Source: Candidatus Nanopelagicales bacterium (GTDB taxonomy: Bacteria > Actinomycetota > Actinomycetes > S36-B12). Taken from it: DNA of 64,000 bases. The DNA lies in NCBI GenBank assembly GCA_030836325.1, contig JAURQC010000134.1:1-64000 (forward strand), in the 5' to 3' direction. The first letter of the stretch is position 1. Every line of letters begins with the position of its first letter. Positions 47,290 through 55,270 of the stretch are shown here, one piece after another. The notes under the pieces are model-generated. The model made no database searches. It saw only the letters and a list, made by a program, of their open reading frames with translations, and was not told the DNA's origin. The position numbers and the translations under genes are program-made.

Positions 47290-48551
47290 AACTCGCGGAT
47301 GCCTTTTCCAAGATCATCACTCCCGATCGTCGGGTGAGCTTTCGGGCCTACGACGGATCAACCGCCGGCCCGCAAGACAACGACGTCATCTTGGAGATCC
47401 GCAGCCCGCGTGCCGTCGAGTTCCTCGCAGGAGCGCCATCACAGTTGGGGCTTGCTCGCGCGTACGTAAGCGGAGACCTCGAGATCATCGGGGACGCTTA
47501 CACCGCCCTGAGTCGTATGTACCCGCTCGACACCTCGCATCTGACGTGGAAAGACAAGCTCGAGATCGCCAAGGCCTTCGGGCCGCACGCCATTAAGCGC
47601 CCCACTCCGCCTCCGCAGGAGCGTCGCTTACGGGGTCGTCGCCACTCTAAGGGCCGCGATGCCGAGGCGATCCATCATCACTACGACGTCTCCAACCGTT
47701 TCTACCGTTGGGTGCTTGGACCATCTATGGCTTACACCTGCGCGGTGTTCCCCGACGCCGATGCCTCACTCGAGATCGCACAGGAGGAGAAGTTCGATCT
47801 CGTGTGCCGAAAGCTTGGACTCCGGCCAGGCATGCGCCTGCTCGACGTCGGCTGTGGCTGGGGCGGCATGGTCCTGCACGCGGTAAAGAACTACGGCGTC
47901 AACGCGATCGGCGTGACCTTGTCCGCGCAGCAGGCCGAGTGGGGACAGCAGGCAATCGCCGACGCCGGTCTCAACGGTCAGGCGCAGATCCGCTTCAGCG
48001 ACTACCGCGACGTGCCCGAGTCCGATTTCGATGCCGTCTCCTCGATCGGCCTCACTGAGCACATCGGGCGTGCGAACTATCCGTCGTACTTCTCCTTCCT
48101 CTACGGCAAGCTCCGCGAGGAAGGTCGGATGCTCAACCACACGATCACCCGACCGAACGATCATGAGCCAACGCACTACCGGACAAGTTTCATCAACCGT
48201 TACGTATTCCCCGACGGTGAACTCTCTGGCCCCGGGCACATCATGAGCATGATGAACTCCGCCGGTTTCGAGATCCGCCACGAGGAGAACTTGCGCGAGC
48301 ACTACGCGCTTACCCTCAAGCACTGGTGCGAGAACCTCGAAGACCACTGGGACGAGGCAGTCGAAGAAGCAGGCCTAGGAACCGCCCGCGTGTGGCGCCT
48401 GTACATGGCGGCCTCGCGTCTGGGCTTCGACCTCGACACCATCCAGTTGCATCAGACCCTCGGTGTGAAGCTCGGTCCCGGCGGATCCTCGGGGATGCCG
48501 CTGCGTCCGGACTTCACCCGGGCCGCGAGCCTGGCCGGGGCTAGCGTCTAA
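47286..48551 (+). CDS. tmsB: CFA-type S-adenosylmethionine methyltransferase (TmsB type)
   Basis: A 421-residue cyclopropane-fatty-acid-synthase family enzyme. The SAM site is LDVGCGWGG (187-194 region). The active-site stretch includes SIGLTEHIGRANY and the lipid-binding N-terminal domain. Coupled to the FAD oxidoreductase, it probably methylates phospholipid-bound oleate at C10 rather than forming a cyclopropane ring. The pair is cotranscribed through a 4-base overlap. Confidence 0.88.
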   Translation: MKLADAFSKIITPDRRVSFRAYDGSTAGPQDNDVILEIRSPRAVEFLAGAPSQLGLARAYVSGDLEIIGDAYTALSRMYPLDTSHLTWKDKLEIAKAFGPHAIKRPTPPPQERRLRGRRHSKGRDAEAIHHHYDVSNRFYRWVLGPSMAYTCAVFPDADASLEIAQEEKFDLVCRKLGLRPGMRLLDVGCGWGGMVLHAVKNYGVNAIGVTLSAQQAEWGQQAIADAGLNGQAQIRFSDYRDVPESDFDAVSSIGLTEHIGRANYPSYFSFLYGKLREEGRMLNHTITRPNDHEPTHYRTSFINRYVFPDGELSGPGHIMSMMNSAGFEIRHEENLREHYALTLKHWCENLEDHWDEAVEEAGLGTARVWRLYMAASRLGFDLDTIQLHQTLGVKLGPGGSSGMPLRPDFTRAASLAGASV

Positions 48552-48557
48552 CTCGAA

Positions 48558-49328
48558 CTACGCCTGCAGCGGCGACGGCGCGGAAACGTTCAAGCCGCCG
48601 TCCGCCACCAGGGTGGTGCCGGTGATGTAGTCCCCCGCCGGCGCCGCACAAAAGGCCACGAGTTCGGCGACCTCCGCTGGGGTTTGGAGACGTCCAGCCG
48701 GCACCACCGTGGCGACCTGCGCTGGATCGATGCCGTACCGCTCCATGGCCTCGGTGTGCACGATGCCCGGCGCGACAGCAACCGCGCGAACACCGCGAGT
48801 TGCCCACTCAGCCGCCCAGGTACGCACCAGCGATTCCACGGCAGCCCGCGACGCACTGGAGTGGGTCATTCCCGGCATGCCGCGACTTGGCGTCATCGTG
48901 ATGCACACGACCTTGCCGTAGCCGCGCGGCAGCATCGATAGGGACGCTGCCTGCGTTGTCAGGTACCACGTGGCATCGAGGTTCAACCGCATGACGGCGC
49001 GAAAGCCCTTGGGGGTGATCTGCTCGGCCGCCGAGATGAACTGCCCACCCGCGTTGTTGACCAAGATGTCCAATGGAGCCTCACCAGTAATCCGCGCGAG
49101 TGCGTCATCAACCTGCTCGCTCTCGCGGACATCGGCGATGATCGTCTCGATGGTTCCCGGAGCCGCCAACTCTCGCGTTGCATTCAGGGTCTCCTGCGTT
49201 CGTCCGAGGACGAAAACCTTCGCACCGCGCTCGGCAAGGGCGAGCGCGCACGCGCGACCGATGCCAGATCCACCACCGGTCACCAATGCAGTTCGGCCAG
49301 CAACGGACAACGACGACGGCATTTCCAT
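48558..49328 (-). CDS. Short-chain dehydrogenase/reductase with altered active site
   Basis: A 256-residue SDR. The nucleotide motif TGGGSGIG and the NNAGG structural motif are intact. The catalytic YxxxK is not: in the stretch THSSASRAAVESL the Tyr is Ser and the Lys is Arg. Such changes occur in the 2,4-dienoyl-CoA reductase/PECR branch, which fits a fatty-acid role. It follows ideR on the minus strand with a 4-base gap, and converges on the tms genes. Confidence 0.83.
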   Translation of the reverse strand: MEMPSSLSVAGRTALVTGGGSGIGRACALALAERGAKVFVLGRTQETLNATRELAAPGTIETIIADVRESEQVDDALARITGEAPLDILVNNAGGQFISAAEQITPKGFRAVMRLNLDATWYLTTQAASLSMLPRGYGKVVCITMTPSRGMPGMTHSSASRAAVESLVRTWAAEWATRGVRAVAVAPGIVHTEAMERYGIDPAQVATVVPAGRLQTPAEVAELVAFCAAPAGDYITGTTLVADGGLNVSAPSPLQA

Positions 49329-49332
49329 CGGG

Positions 49333-50025
49333 TCAGGTCCGGGCTTCAACGAGGATGTGGCGCGCATCATCGACGGACAACTCCACATACTCACCGGCGC
49401 TGCCGATGGTCACCGCTTGACCAACCACGTGCGCCTTGACGTCCGCTCCGGGCATCGCGCCCACCCGCCGGAGTTTGAGCATGGCGTCTTCATCCGTCTG
49501 CAAAGTCTCCGCGAGCCGCCGTACCCGGATCCGCTTCGCCTCTTCGGTCAGCGCGTCGGGCAGGGGAACGAGTCCGCCCAGGCCTTCGACGACGTCGCTC
49601 GCCTCGGGATCGAGTTCACCAAGGCCCGGGATTGGGTTGCCGTACGGGCTCACAGTCGGGTGATCGAGAAGTTCGAGGATCTTGCGCTCCACCGCATCGC
49701 TCATCACGTGCTCCCACCGACAGGCTTCTGCATGCACGTCCTCCCACGGCATCTTCAAAACTTCCACCAGCATGCATTCGGCGAGCCGGTGCTTGCGCAT
49801 CACCCGAACAGCCTGCTGCTCCCCGACCCCGGTCAACTCGAGGTGACGGTCGGAGTCCACAGTGACGAGTCCGTCGCGCTCCATTCGGGCGACCGTCTGG
49901 GAGACAGTGGGACCACTTTGCCCGAGCCGTTCGGCGATCCGGGCGCGCATTGGGGTGATCCCCTCTTCGCGGAGTTCGTAGATGGTCCGCAGGTACATCT
50001 CCGTGGTGTCGATGAGATCGCTCAC
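49333..50025 (-). CDS. ideR: Iron-dependent repressor (IdeR/DtxR family)
   Basis: A 230-residue regulator, the same length as IdeR of M. tuberculosis. The N-terminal winged helix holds RIAERLGQSGPTVSQTVARM. The dimer domain has metal ligands in HRLAECMLVEVLKMPWEDVHAEACRWEHVMSD, and an SH3-like domain closes the protein. With Fe(II) bound, it represses iron uptake and siderophore genes. The GTG at 50025 with AGGGAGC upstream is the supported start; the frame is open 365 codons upstream, but there it is antisense to the photolyase gene. Confidence 0.94.
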   Translation of the reverse strand: MSDLIDTTEMYLRTIYELREEGITPMRARIAERLGQSGPTVSQTVARMERDGLVTVDSDRHLELTGVGEQQAVRVMRKHRLAECMLVEVLKMPWEDVHAEACRWEHVMSDAVERKILELLDHPTVSPYGNPIPGLGELDPEASDVVEGLGGLVPLPDALTEEAKRIRVRRLAETLQTDEDAMLKLRRVGAMPGADVKAHVVGQAVTIGSAGEYVELSVDDARHILVEART

Positions 50026-50066
50026 GGTGCTCCCTGGGCCCTGTCGAATCTGCGCCCTCATTGAGA

Positions 50067-50085
50067 TGAGGTCAGCCTTACCTTG
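50067..50085. promoter_or_regulatory. Iron box (IdeR/DtxR operator) between ideR and photolyase
   Basis: The 19-mer TGAGGTCAGCCTTACCTTG agrees with the IdeR/DtxR consensus TWAGGTWAGSCTWACCTWA at 16 of 19 positions by my direct alignment. It lies 42 bases upstream of ideR and 67 bases upstream of the chosen photolyase start, in the divergent region. IdeR may control its own gene, the photolyase gene, or both. Confidence 0.7.
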
Positions 50086-50151
50086 GTAACCGTACCGGGG
50101 GACGACACTCCCCGCTCTGCGCTCGCGTCGCGAACGGCCTACCGTTTTCCA

Positions 50152-51507
50152 GTGCCAACCGTCTTGTGGTTCCGTCGCGACCTTCGCCTCCTCGACAATC
50201 CCGCCCTGCTCGCGGCCGTCGCGGAAGCGCGCGAAAGCGGAGACGGGCGCGTTGTACCCCTGTTCGTCATCGACCCGGTCTTGTGGGATCCGGCGGGACC
50301 CGTCCGACACGGCTACTTGGTGGCCTCCCTTGATCGGCTCGGCGCCTCGATCGATCGGCAGCTGCTGATCCGTCACGGTGATCCGGTGGAGGTCGTCCCG
50401 GAGGTCGCCCGCGCAGCCGGGGCCACGAGCGTGCACATCGCCGCGGACTTCGGCCCTTACGGATCCGCACGAGACACCGCCGTAGAACAGGCGCTTGAGG
50501 CCATCGGCGTTCCTCTCACCCGAACCGGCTCTCCGTACGCGGTGGCTCCCGGACGAGTTACCAAGGGCGACGGAACGCCCTACCGGGTCTTCACGCCGTT
50601 TTACCGTGCCTGGATGTCGCACGGCTGGCGCGCGCCTGCGGACGATCCCCCGGCAGACATCGATTGGTGGATGCCGCTGGAGTGTCAGGGTCGACCGGCG
50701 GTCGAAGGGTTGACCATCGAACTCCCCGAGGCCGGTGAGGACGCGGCCTGGAAGCGCTGGGAGTTCGTTCGAGCAGAGGTCCTCGCCGACTACGACGAAA
50801 CCCGAAACAGACCTGATCTTGATGGCACGAGTGCGATGAGCCACCACCTGAAGTACGGAGAGATCCATCCGCGTTCGATCCTCGCAGAGTTGAGTGATCG
50901 TGACGATGGCTTTCGCCGTGAGATCTGTTGGCGCGAGTTCTACGCGGATGTGTTGCACCAGCAACCGGACTCCGTCCGCGCGTCCTTGGATACGAGATAT
51001 GACTCGATGATGCGTTGGACGAACGACGACGACGCCTTTGCCGCCTGGGCCGAAGGTCGGACGGGTTTTCCGTTCGTCGATGCGGGCATGCGACAGCTGC
51101 GGGCAGAAGGTTGGATGCACAACCGCGTGCGCATGGTGGTCGCAAGTTTTCTAGTTAAGGACCTGCACCAACCCTGGCAAAGAGGTGCGGCAGAGTTCAT
51201 GCGCTGGTTGCGCGACGGCGACGTCGCCAGCAATACCCATGGCTGGCAATGGACAGCCGGATGTGGAACGGATGCATCACCGTTCTACCGCGTTTTCAAC
51301 CCGATCTCACAGGGCTTGAAGTTCGATCCCAATGGCGATTACGTGCGCACCTACATTCCTGAGCTGCGTCATCTGCCGGGTAAAGCCGCACACGAACCCT
51401 GGGATGTCCTCGGCGGCTATGACCAGGGCTACCCGGAACCAATCGTCAATCACAAAGCCGAGCGCGAAGTCGCACTCGCAGACTTCGCAGCGATCAAGAA
51501 GGGATAG
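50152..51507 (+). CDS. phr: DNA photolyase (cryptochrome/photolyase family)
   Basis: A 451-residue flavoprotein that splits UV-made pyrimidine dimers using light. It has the N-terminal antenna domain (VLWFRRDLRLLDN) and the FAD domain with TGFPFVDAGMRQL, WMHNRVRM and DGDVASNTHGWQWTAGCGTDASPFYRVFNP. This resembles class I CPD photolyases. The GTG at 50152 gives the usual N-terminus; the frame also runs back to a TTG at 50083. It is followed closely by a methyltransferase gene. Confidence 0.93.
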   Translation: MPTVLWFRRDLRLLDNPALLAAVAEARESGDGRVVPLFVIDPVLWDPAGPVRHGYLVASLDRLGASIDRQLLIRHGDPVEVVPEVARAAGATSVHIAADFGPYGSARDTAVEQALEAIGVPLTRTGSPYAVAPGRVTKGDGTPYRVFTPFYRAWMSHGWRAPADDPPADIDWWMPLECQGRPAVEGLTIELPEAGEDAAWKRWEFVRAEVLADYDETRNRPDLDGTSAMSHHLKYGEIHPRSILAELSDRDDGFRREICWREFYADVLHQQPDSVRASLDTRYDSMMRWTNDDDAFAAWAEGRTGFPFVDAGMRQLRAEGWMHNRVRMVVASFLVKDLHQPWQRGAAEFMRWLRDGDVASNTHGWQWTAGCGTDASPFYRVFNPISQGLKFDPNGDYVRTYIPELRHLPGKAAHEPWDVLGGYDQGYPEPIVNHKAEREVALADFAAIKKG

Positions 51508-51515
51508 CAAGTCCA

Positions 51516-52283
51516 GTGGATGAACTGGAATTGCTCATCGACTTCCATGTCGATGCCGAGCGACAAGGGCCAGGGTCCCCTGCAGACCTTGAGCTCGCCG
51601 CCCGGTTGGCTGGAATCGACTCTGGACGACTGGCCGCGAGTGGGCCCGACATCATCGATATCGGATGCGGGACCGGCGCATCAGCTATCGCACTGGCTCG
51701 GGATTTCAACGCAACGGTCACCGCGGTTGACCTCTTCCCGCAGTTTCTTGCGCGCCTGGAACAGCAAGCATCTGCCCTCGGACTCAGCAACCGGATCACC
51801 ACAGTCGAAGCCGATATGACCGACCTTCCTTTCCCCGATGCCTCGTTCGACGTCGTTTGGTCCGAGGGTGCTGCCTACAACATGGGCTTTGCGTCTGCAG
51901 TAACCGCGTGGAAGCGGCTTCTGCGCCCAGGAGGCGTCATGGCTATCTCCGAGATCACCTGGCTCACCTCGAACCGACCGGCCGAGATCGACGACTATTG
52001 GAGCCGGGAGTACCCGGAGATCGACACCGCCGCTACAAAGATCGCGATCCTGCAGGAAAACGGCCTGTCACTTCGCGGGTACTTCATCTTGTCTGAGTCC
52101 GCGTGGAAAGAGCATTACTACCAACCCATGGAGCAACGCCTCGACGATTTCCTGGCACGCCACGAAGGCAACCCGATCGCCTCGGAGATCGTCGACGCCG
52201 AACGGCGGGAGATCGAACTCTTCGGTACCTACCGAGACCACTACGGCTACGGCTTTTACGTGGCTGCACTCGACACGGACTGA
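51516..52283 (+). CDS. SAM-dependent methyltransferase of unknown substrate
   Basis: A 255-residue class I methyltransferase. SAM motif I is IIDIGCGTGASA near residue 45, followed by VDLFPQF and ADMTDLPFPDASFDVVWSEGA. The start is GTG, eight bases after the photolyase stop. The sequence recalls UbiE/small-molecule methyltransferases, and the substrate cannot be told. It may be cotranscribed with phr. Confidence 0.82.
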   Translation: MDELELLIDFHVDAERQGPGSPADLELAARLAGIDSGRLAASGPDIIDIGCGTGASAIALARDFNATVTAVDLFPQFLARLEQQASALGLSNRITTVEADMTDLPFPDASFDVVWSEGAAYNMGFASAVTAWKRLLRPGGVMAISEITWLTSNRPAEIDDYWSREYPEIDTAATKIAILQENGLSLRGYFILSESAWKEHYYQPMEQRLDDFLARHEGNPIASEIVDAERREIELFGTYRDHYGYGFYVAALDTD

Positions 52284-52318
52284 TTCACCTGTTCACTGTG
52301 GACACGTAGGGTGCCCTC

Positions 52319-53086
52319 GTGCCCACAGTCGCCGTGTTGTCCATGAAGGGCGGCGTCGGAAAAACCACCGTCGCCCTGGGACTGGCAAGTGCTGCGTGGA
52401 ACCGGCACTGGCGCACCCTCGTCGTTGATCTCGATCCGCAAGCCAACGCCTCAATGGGTGTCGGCATCCTCGACCCGGCCTTGACGGTGGGCGATGCGCT
52501 TGCCGATGGACGGCCCGGAGTCGCTGCAGAAGCGATCGTGCCCAGCGCGTGGGGCAGAGGCACCGACGTTCTTCCGTCCGAGCCTGCCCTCGAGCACCGA
52601 GTCGCCGAAGCCGCTGCGGGATCCGAACAGCGTCTGCGCACCATCCTTGGCGGAGTTGGACACCGATACGACCTCGTCGTCGTCGACTGCCCGCCCTCAC
52701 TGGGTGAAATGAGTCGCAACGCACTGCATGCCGCATCGAAAGCACTTGTCGTTACCGAACCCGGCTACTTCGCGCTGCGGGGAGCCCAGCAGGCGGTCGA
52801 AGCAATTGACCTGGTCCGCGAATCAAGCAACCGAACGTTGCAGCCACCCACGATCGTGCTAAACCGCATGCGGAGCACTGTGGCCGAACATCGCAATCGC
52901 GCGGCCGAACTTCGCGATGTATTCGATCGTCAGGTCAGCGACATCGAAATCCCCGAGCGCAACGCCATCGCGCAGGCCGAGGGCGCCGGTATGCCGATCC
53001 ATGCGTGGGACTCACCGGCCGGACGCGAACTCTCCGAACTGTTCGACTCACTTCTCGATCGACTCTTTCCAGGAGGAATCCGATGA
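52319..53086 (+). CDS. ParA-family ATPase
   Basis: A 255-residue ATPase without an N-terminal helix-turn-helix. The deviant Walker A is MKGGVGKTT, with signature Lys10 and P-loop Lys15; VVDLDPQANAS and VVDCPPS supply the other motifs. Such proteins position DNA or protein complexes. The start is GTG at 52319. Its stop overlaps the small ribbon-helix-helix gene by 4 bases (ATGA), which suggests a two-gene partition-like module. Confidence 0.85.
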   Translation: MPTVAVLSMKGGVGKTTVALGLASAAWNRHWRTLVVDLDPQANASMGVGILDPALTVGDALADGRPGVAAEAIVPSAWGRGTDVLPSEPALEHRVAEAAAGSEQRLRTILGGVGHRYDLVVVDCPPSLGEMSRNALHAASKALVVTEPGYFALRGAQQAVEAIDLVRESSNRTLQPPTIVLNRMRSTVAEHRNRAAELRDVFDRQVSDIEIPERNAIAQAEGAGMPIHAWDSPAGRELSELFDSLLDRLFPGGIR

Positions 53087-53337
53087 GCCCGGCTTTCGAT
53101 CCCACGCCTCGACCGGCCCTGCGTAAAGCAGCAGATGCCGACGTTCACCCGACAACCCACGTGGCTCCAGCTAGTACCGGTGATTCAGTCCTCGAGGGCA
53201 AAAAGGTCACGATTGAAGCGCGTATTCCCAAGAAGTTGCGCAAGCAGATGCGTCAGGTGACGAAGGACTCAGACATAACGATGGACGAGCTCGTCACCAT
53301 CGCGGTCGCCAACGAAGTCCGTCGACGCACCAACTAG
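53083..53337 (+). CDS. Small ribbon-helix-helix protein, partner of ParA
   Basis: An 84-residue protein. The N-terminal 40 residues are flexible and polar; the C-terminal part (KVTIEARIPKKLRKQMRQ... to the end) has the strand-helix-helix pattern of RHH DNA-binding proteins. The start is ATG at 53083 with AGGAGGAA upstream, overlapping the ParA stop. This order (ParA, then a small RHH) resembles plasmid type Ib partition loci, but no centromere-like repeat is seen nearby. Confidence 0.72.
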   Translation: MSPAFDPTPRPALRKAADADVHPTTHVAPASTGDSVLEGKKVTIEARIPKKLRKQMRQVTKDSDITMDELVTIAVANEVRRRTN

Positions 53338-53341
53338 CCAC

Positions 53342-54022
53342 TCACGGCGATACCCGCTCCACCGTCCACGAAGCCGACTCGGTGAGCACACCACCACCTC
53401 GGAACCGCAACCTGTCATGAAGACGTGACGGGCGGCCCTGCCAGAACTCGATACTGGTGGGTCGAATCAACCATCCACCCCACTGTTCGGGCAGTGGAAC
53501 CTCGCTTCCCGGTGGGTACTGATCATGCAACGACGCCCACGTTTCATCAAGAATGTCCCGGGAGTCGATCACCGTCGATTGCTCGCTCGCCCACGCACCA
53601 AGTTGGGACTCGTGAGGACGGGATCGAAAATACGCAAGTGTTTCCTCGCGCGAGATCTCTTCGGCCACACCACACACCACCACCTGCCGATGCAGCGCGT
53701 ACCAGGGAAACGTTGCCGAGACATTCGGATTGGCTTGTAGCTCGCGCGACTTCTGCGATCGGAGGTTGGTGAAGAACGTGAACCCGCGCTCGTCGACTCC
53801 CTTAAGCAACACCGTCCGAGAGCTCGGCACACCAAACGCGTCCGCGGTGGCGACGACCATTGCGTTGGGCTCGACGATTCGATCGTCCTGGGTTGCCGTT
53901 ATGAACCAGTCGTGGAACTGCTCGAGCGGTGTGTCCGCGAGATCAGAGGCCTCCAGGGTTCCTTCGGCGTAGGAAACCCGCATTGCCGCTGGATCCAGGG
54001 GTGGATTCGCCGGAGTTTGCAT
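53342..54022 (-). CDS. pdxH: Pyridoxamine 5'-phosphate oxidase
   Basis: A 226-residue FMN enzyme that makes pyridoxal phosphate. Conserved segments are SSRTVLLKGVDERGFTFFTN, LRSQKSRELQANP, the substrate-binding HESQLGAWASEQS, and the C-terminal EFWQGRPSRLHDR. It is divergent from the citrate synthase gene. PLP from this enzyme is used by SerC, encoded nearby. Confidence 0.94.
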   Translation of the reverse strand: MQTPANPPLDPAAMRVSYAEGTLEASDLADTPLEQFHDWFITATQDDRIVEPNAMVVATADAFGVPSSRTVLLKGVDERGFTFFTNLRSQKSRELQANPNVSATFPWYALHRQVVVCGVAEEISREETLAYFRSRPHESQLGAWASEQSTVIDSRDILDETWASLHDQYPPGSEVPLPEQWGGWLIRPTSIEFWQGRPSRLHDRLRFRGGGVLTESASWTVERVSP

Positions 54023-54082
54023 ACCGGCATCCCATCATGGATTCGGAGGTGTTGAATGGTCACCTCGATACTGGAGGAAGTA

Positions 54083-55216
54083 ATGCGGGAATTCGTGCCA
54101 GGACTCGAGGGCGTGGTCGCCTTCGAAACGCAAATCGCCGAGCCTGATCGCGAGGGGGGCGCACTGCGCTACCGCGGTGTGGACGTCGCGGACCTAGTCG
54201 GCCGGGTCTCCTTCGGCAATGTCTGGGGATTGCTTGTCGATGGTGAGTTCAACCCCGGCATCCCGCCAGCCGAACCGTTCCCCATCCCGATCCACTCTGG
54301 CGACGTTCGCGTCGATGTCCAATCAGCGATCGCGATGCTCGCACCAGCGTGGGGTCTGCAGCCGATCTTGGATATCGATGACGTAACGGCCCGCGAGAAC
54401 CTCGCGCACGTCTCGGTGATGGCGCTGTCGTTCGTAGCGCAGTCAGCGCGCGGTCTTGGGCAGCCGATGGTGCCGCAGGCAGAGATCGATCAGGCGAACA
54501 CCGTGGTCGAGCGCTTCATGATCCGCTGGCGTGGTGAACCCGATCCCCGCCACGTCGAGGCCATCGACTCCTACTTCGTCGTGGCCGCCGAACACGGTCT
54601 GAACTCCTCGACCCTCACCGCCCGCGTGAGCGCCTCGACCGGCGCGGACGTCGCTGCAGCCATTTCCGGTGCTATCGGCACCATGAGTGGGCCTTTGCAC
54701 GGTGGCGCACCAGCGCGCGTGCTGTCGATGATCGATGCTGCAGAAGAAACCGACGACCCTGCTGCCGTCGTGCGGCAAACCTTGGATGCCGACAAACGAG
54801 TCATGGGCTTCGGTCATCGTGTCTACCGTGCCGAGGATCCCCGGGCTCGAATCCTTCGGGATGTAGCCAAGCAACTCAACGCCCCGCGCTACGAGGTGGC
54901 CGCTGCTCTCGAGCAAGAAGCGCTCACCCAACTGCGAGATCGTCGTCCGGACCGGCCGTTGCAGACGAACGTCGAGTTCTGGTCCGCCGTGATTCTGGAC
55001 TTCGCCGAGGTGCCCCCGCAGATGTTCACCTCCATGTTCACCTGCGCGCGCATCGCCGGATGGAGTGCACACATCCTGGAGCAAAAGCGCACGGGCCGGC
55101 TCATCCGGCCCTCCGCTCGCTACGTCGGACCCAAGCCCCGCAGGCCCGACCAGGTCGAGGGCTGGGACCCGGTCATGGTCCGTCCCTCTTGGCTGGTCCC
55201 CGACGACAACTCCTAG
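54083..55216 (+). CDS. citA: Citrate synthase 2
   Basis: A 377-residue citrate synthase-type enzyme. Active-site histidines appear as GPLHGGAP (His206) and GFGHRVYR (His245). The third catalytic residue, Asp in textbook enzymes, is Glu298 in NVEFW. Streptomyces-type 'citrate synthase 2' enzymes share this arrangement as I remember. Two ATGs compete: 54056, after GGAGGTG, and 54083, after TGGAGGAAG. I chose 54083 because REFVPGLEGVVAFET matches the family N-terminus. Confidence 0.9.
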   Translation: MREFVPGLEGVVAFETQIAEPDREGGALRYRGVDVADLVGRVSFGNVWGLLVDGEFNPGIPPAEPFPIPIHSGDVRVDVQSAIAMLAPAWGLQPILDIDDVTARENLAHVSVMALSFVAQSARGLGQPMVPQAEIDQANTVVERFMIRWRGEPDPRHVEAIDSYFVVAAEHGLNSSTLTARVSASTGADVAAAISGAIGTMSGPLHGGAPARVLSMIDAAEETDDPAAVVRQTLDADKRVMGFGHRVYRAEDPRARILRDVAKQLNAPRYEVAAALEQEALTQLRDRRPDRPLQTNVEFWSAVILDFAEVPPQMFTSMFTCARIAGWSAHILEQKRTGRLIRPSARYVGPKPRRPDQVEGWDPVMVRPSWLVPDDNS

Positions 55217-55270
55217 GAGGCGACGAGGAATACTCGTGATTCCTTTCTCGATCTCAGGAGTGATGAACCC

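Noticed and set aside
50078..50089. Palindrome TTACC-TT-GGTAA as an independent operator
   Set aside because: It overlaps the right half of the iron box, which explains the sequence better. I did not list it separately.
50026..51120. A 365-codon extension upstream of ideR
   Set aside because: It is antisense to the photolyase gene and shows no family resemblance. IdeR begins normally at 50025.
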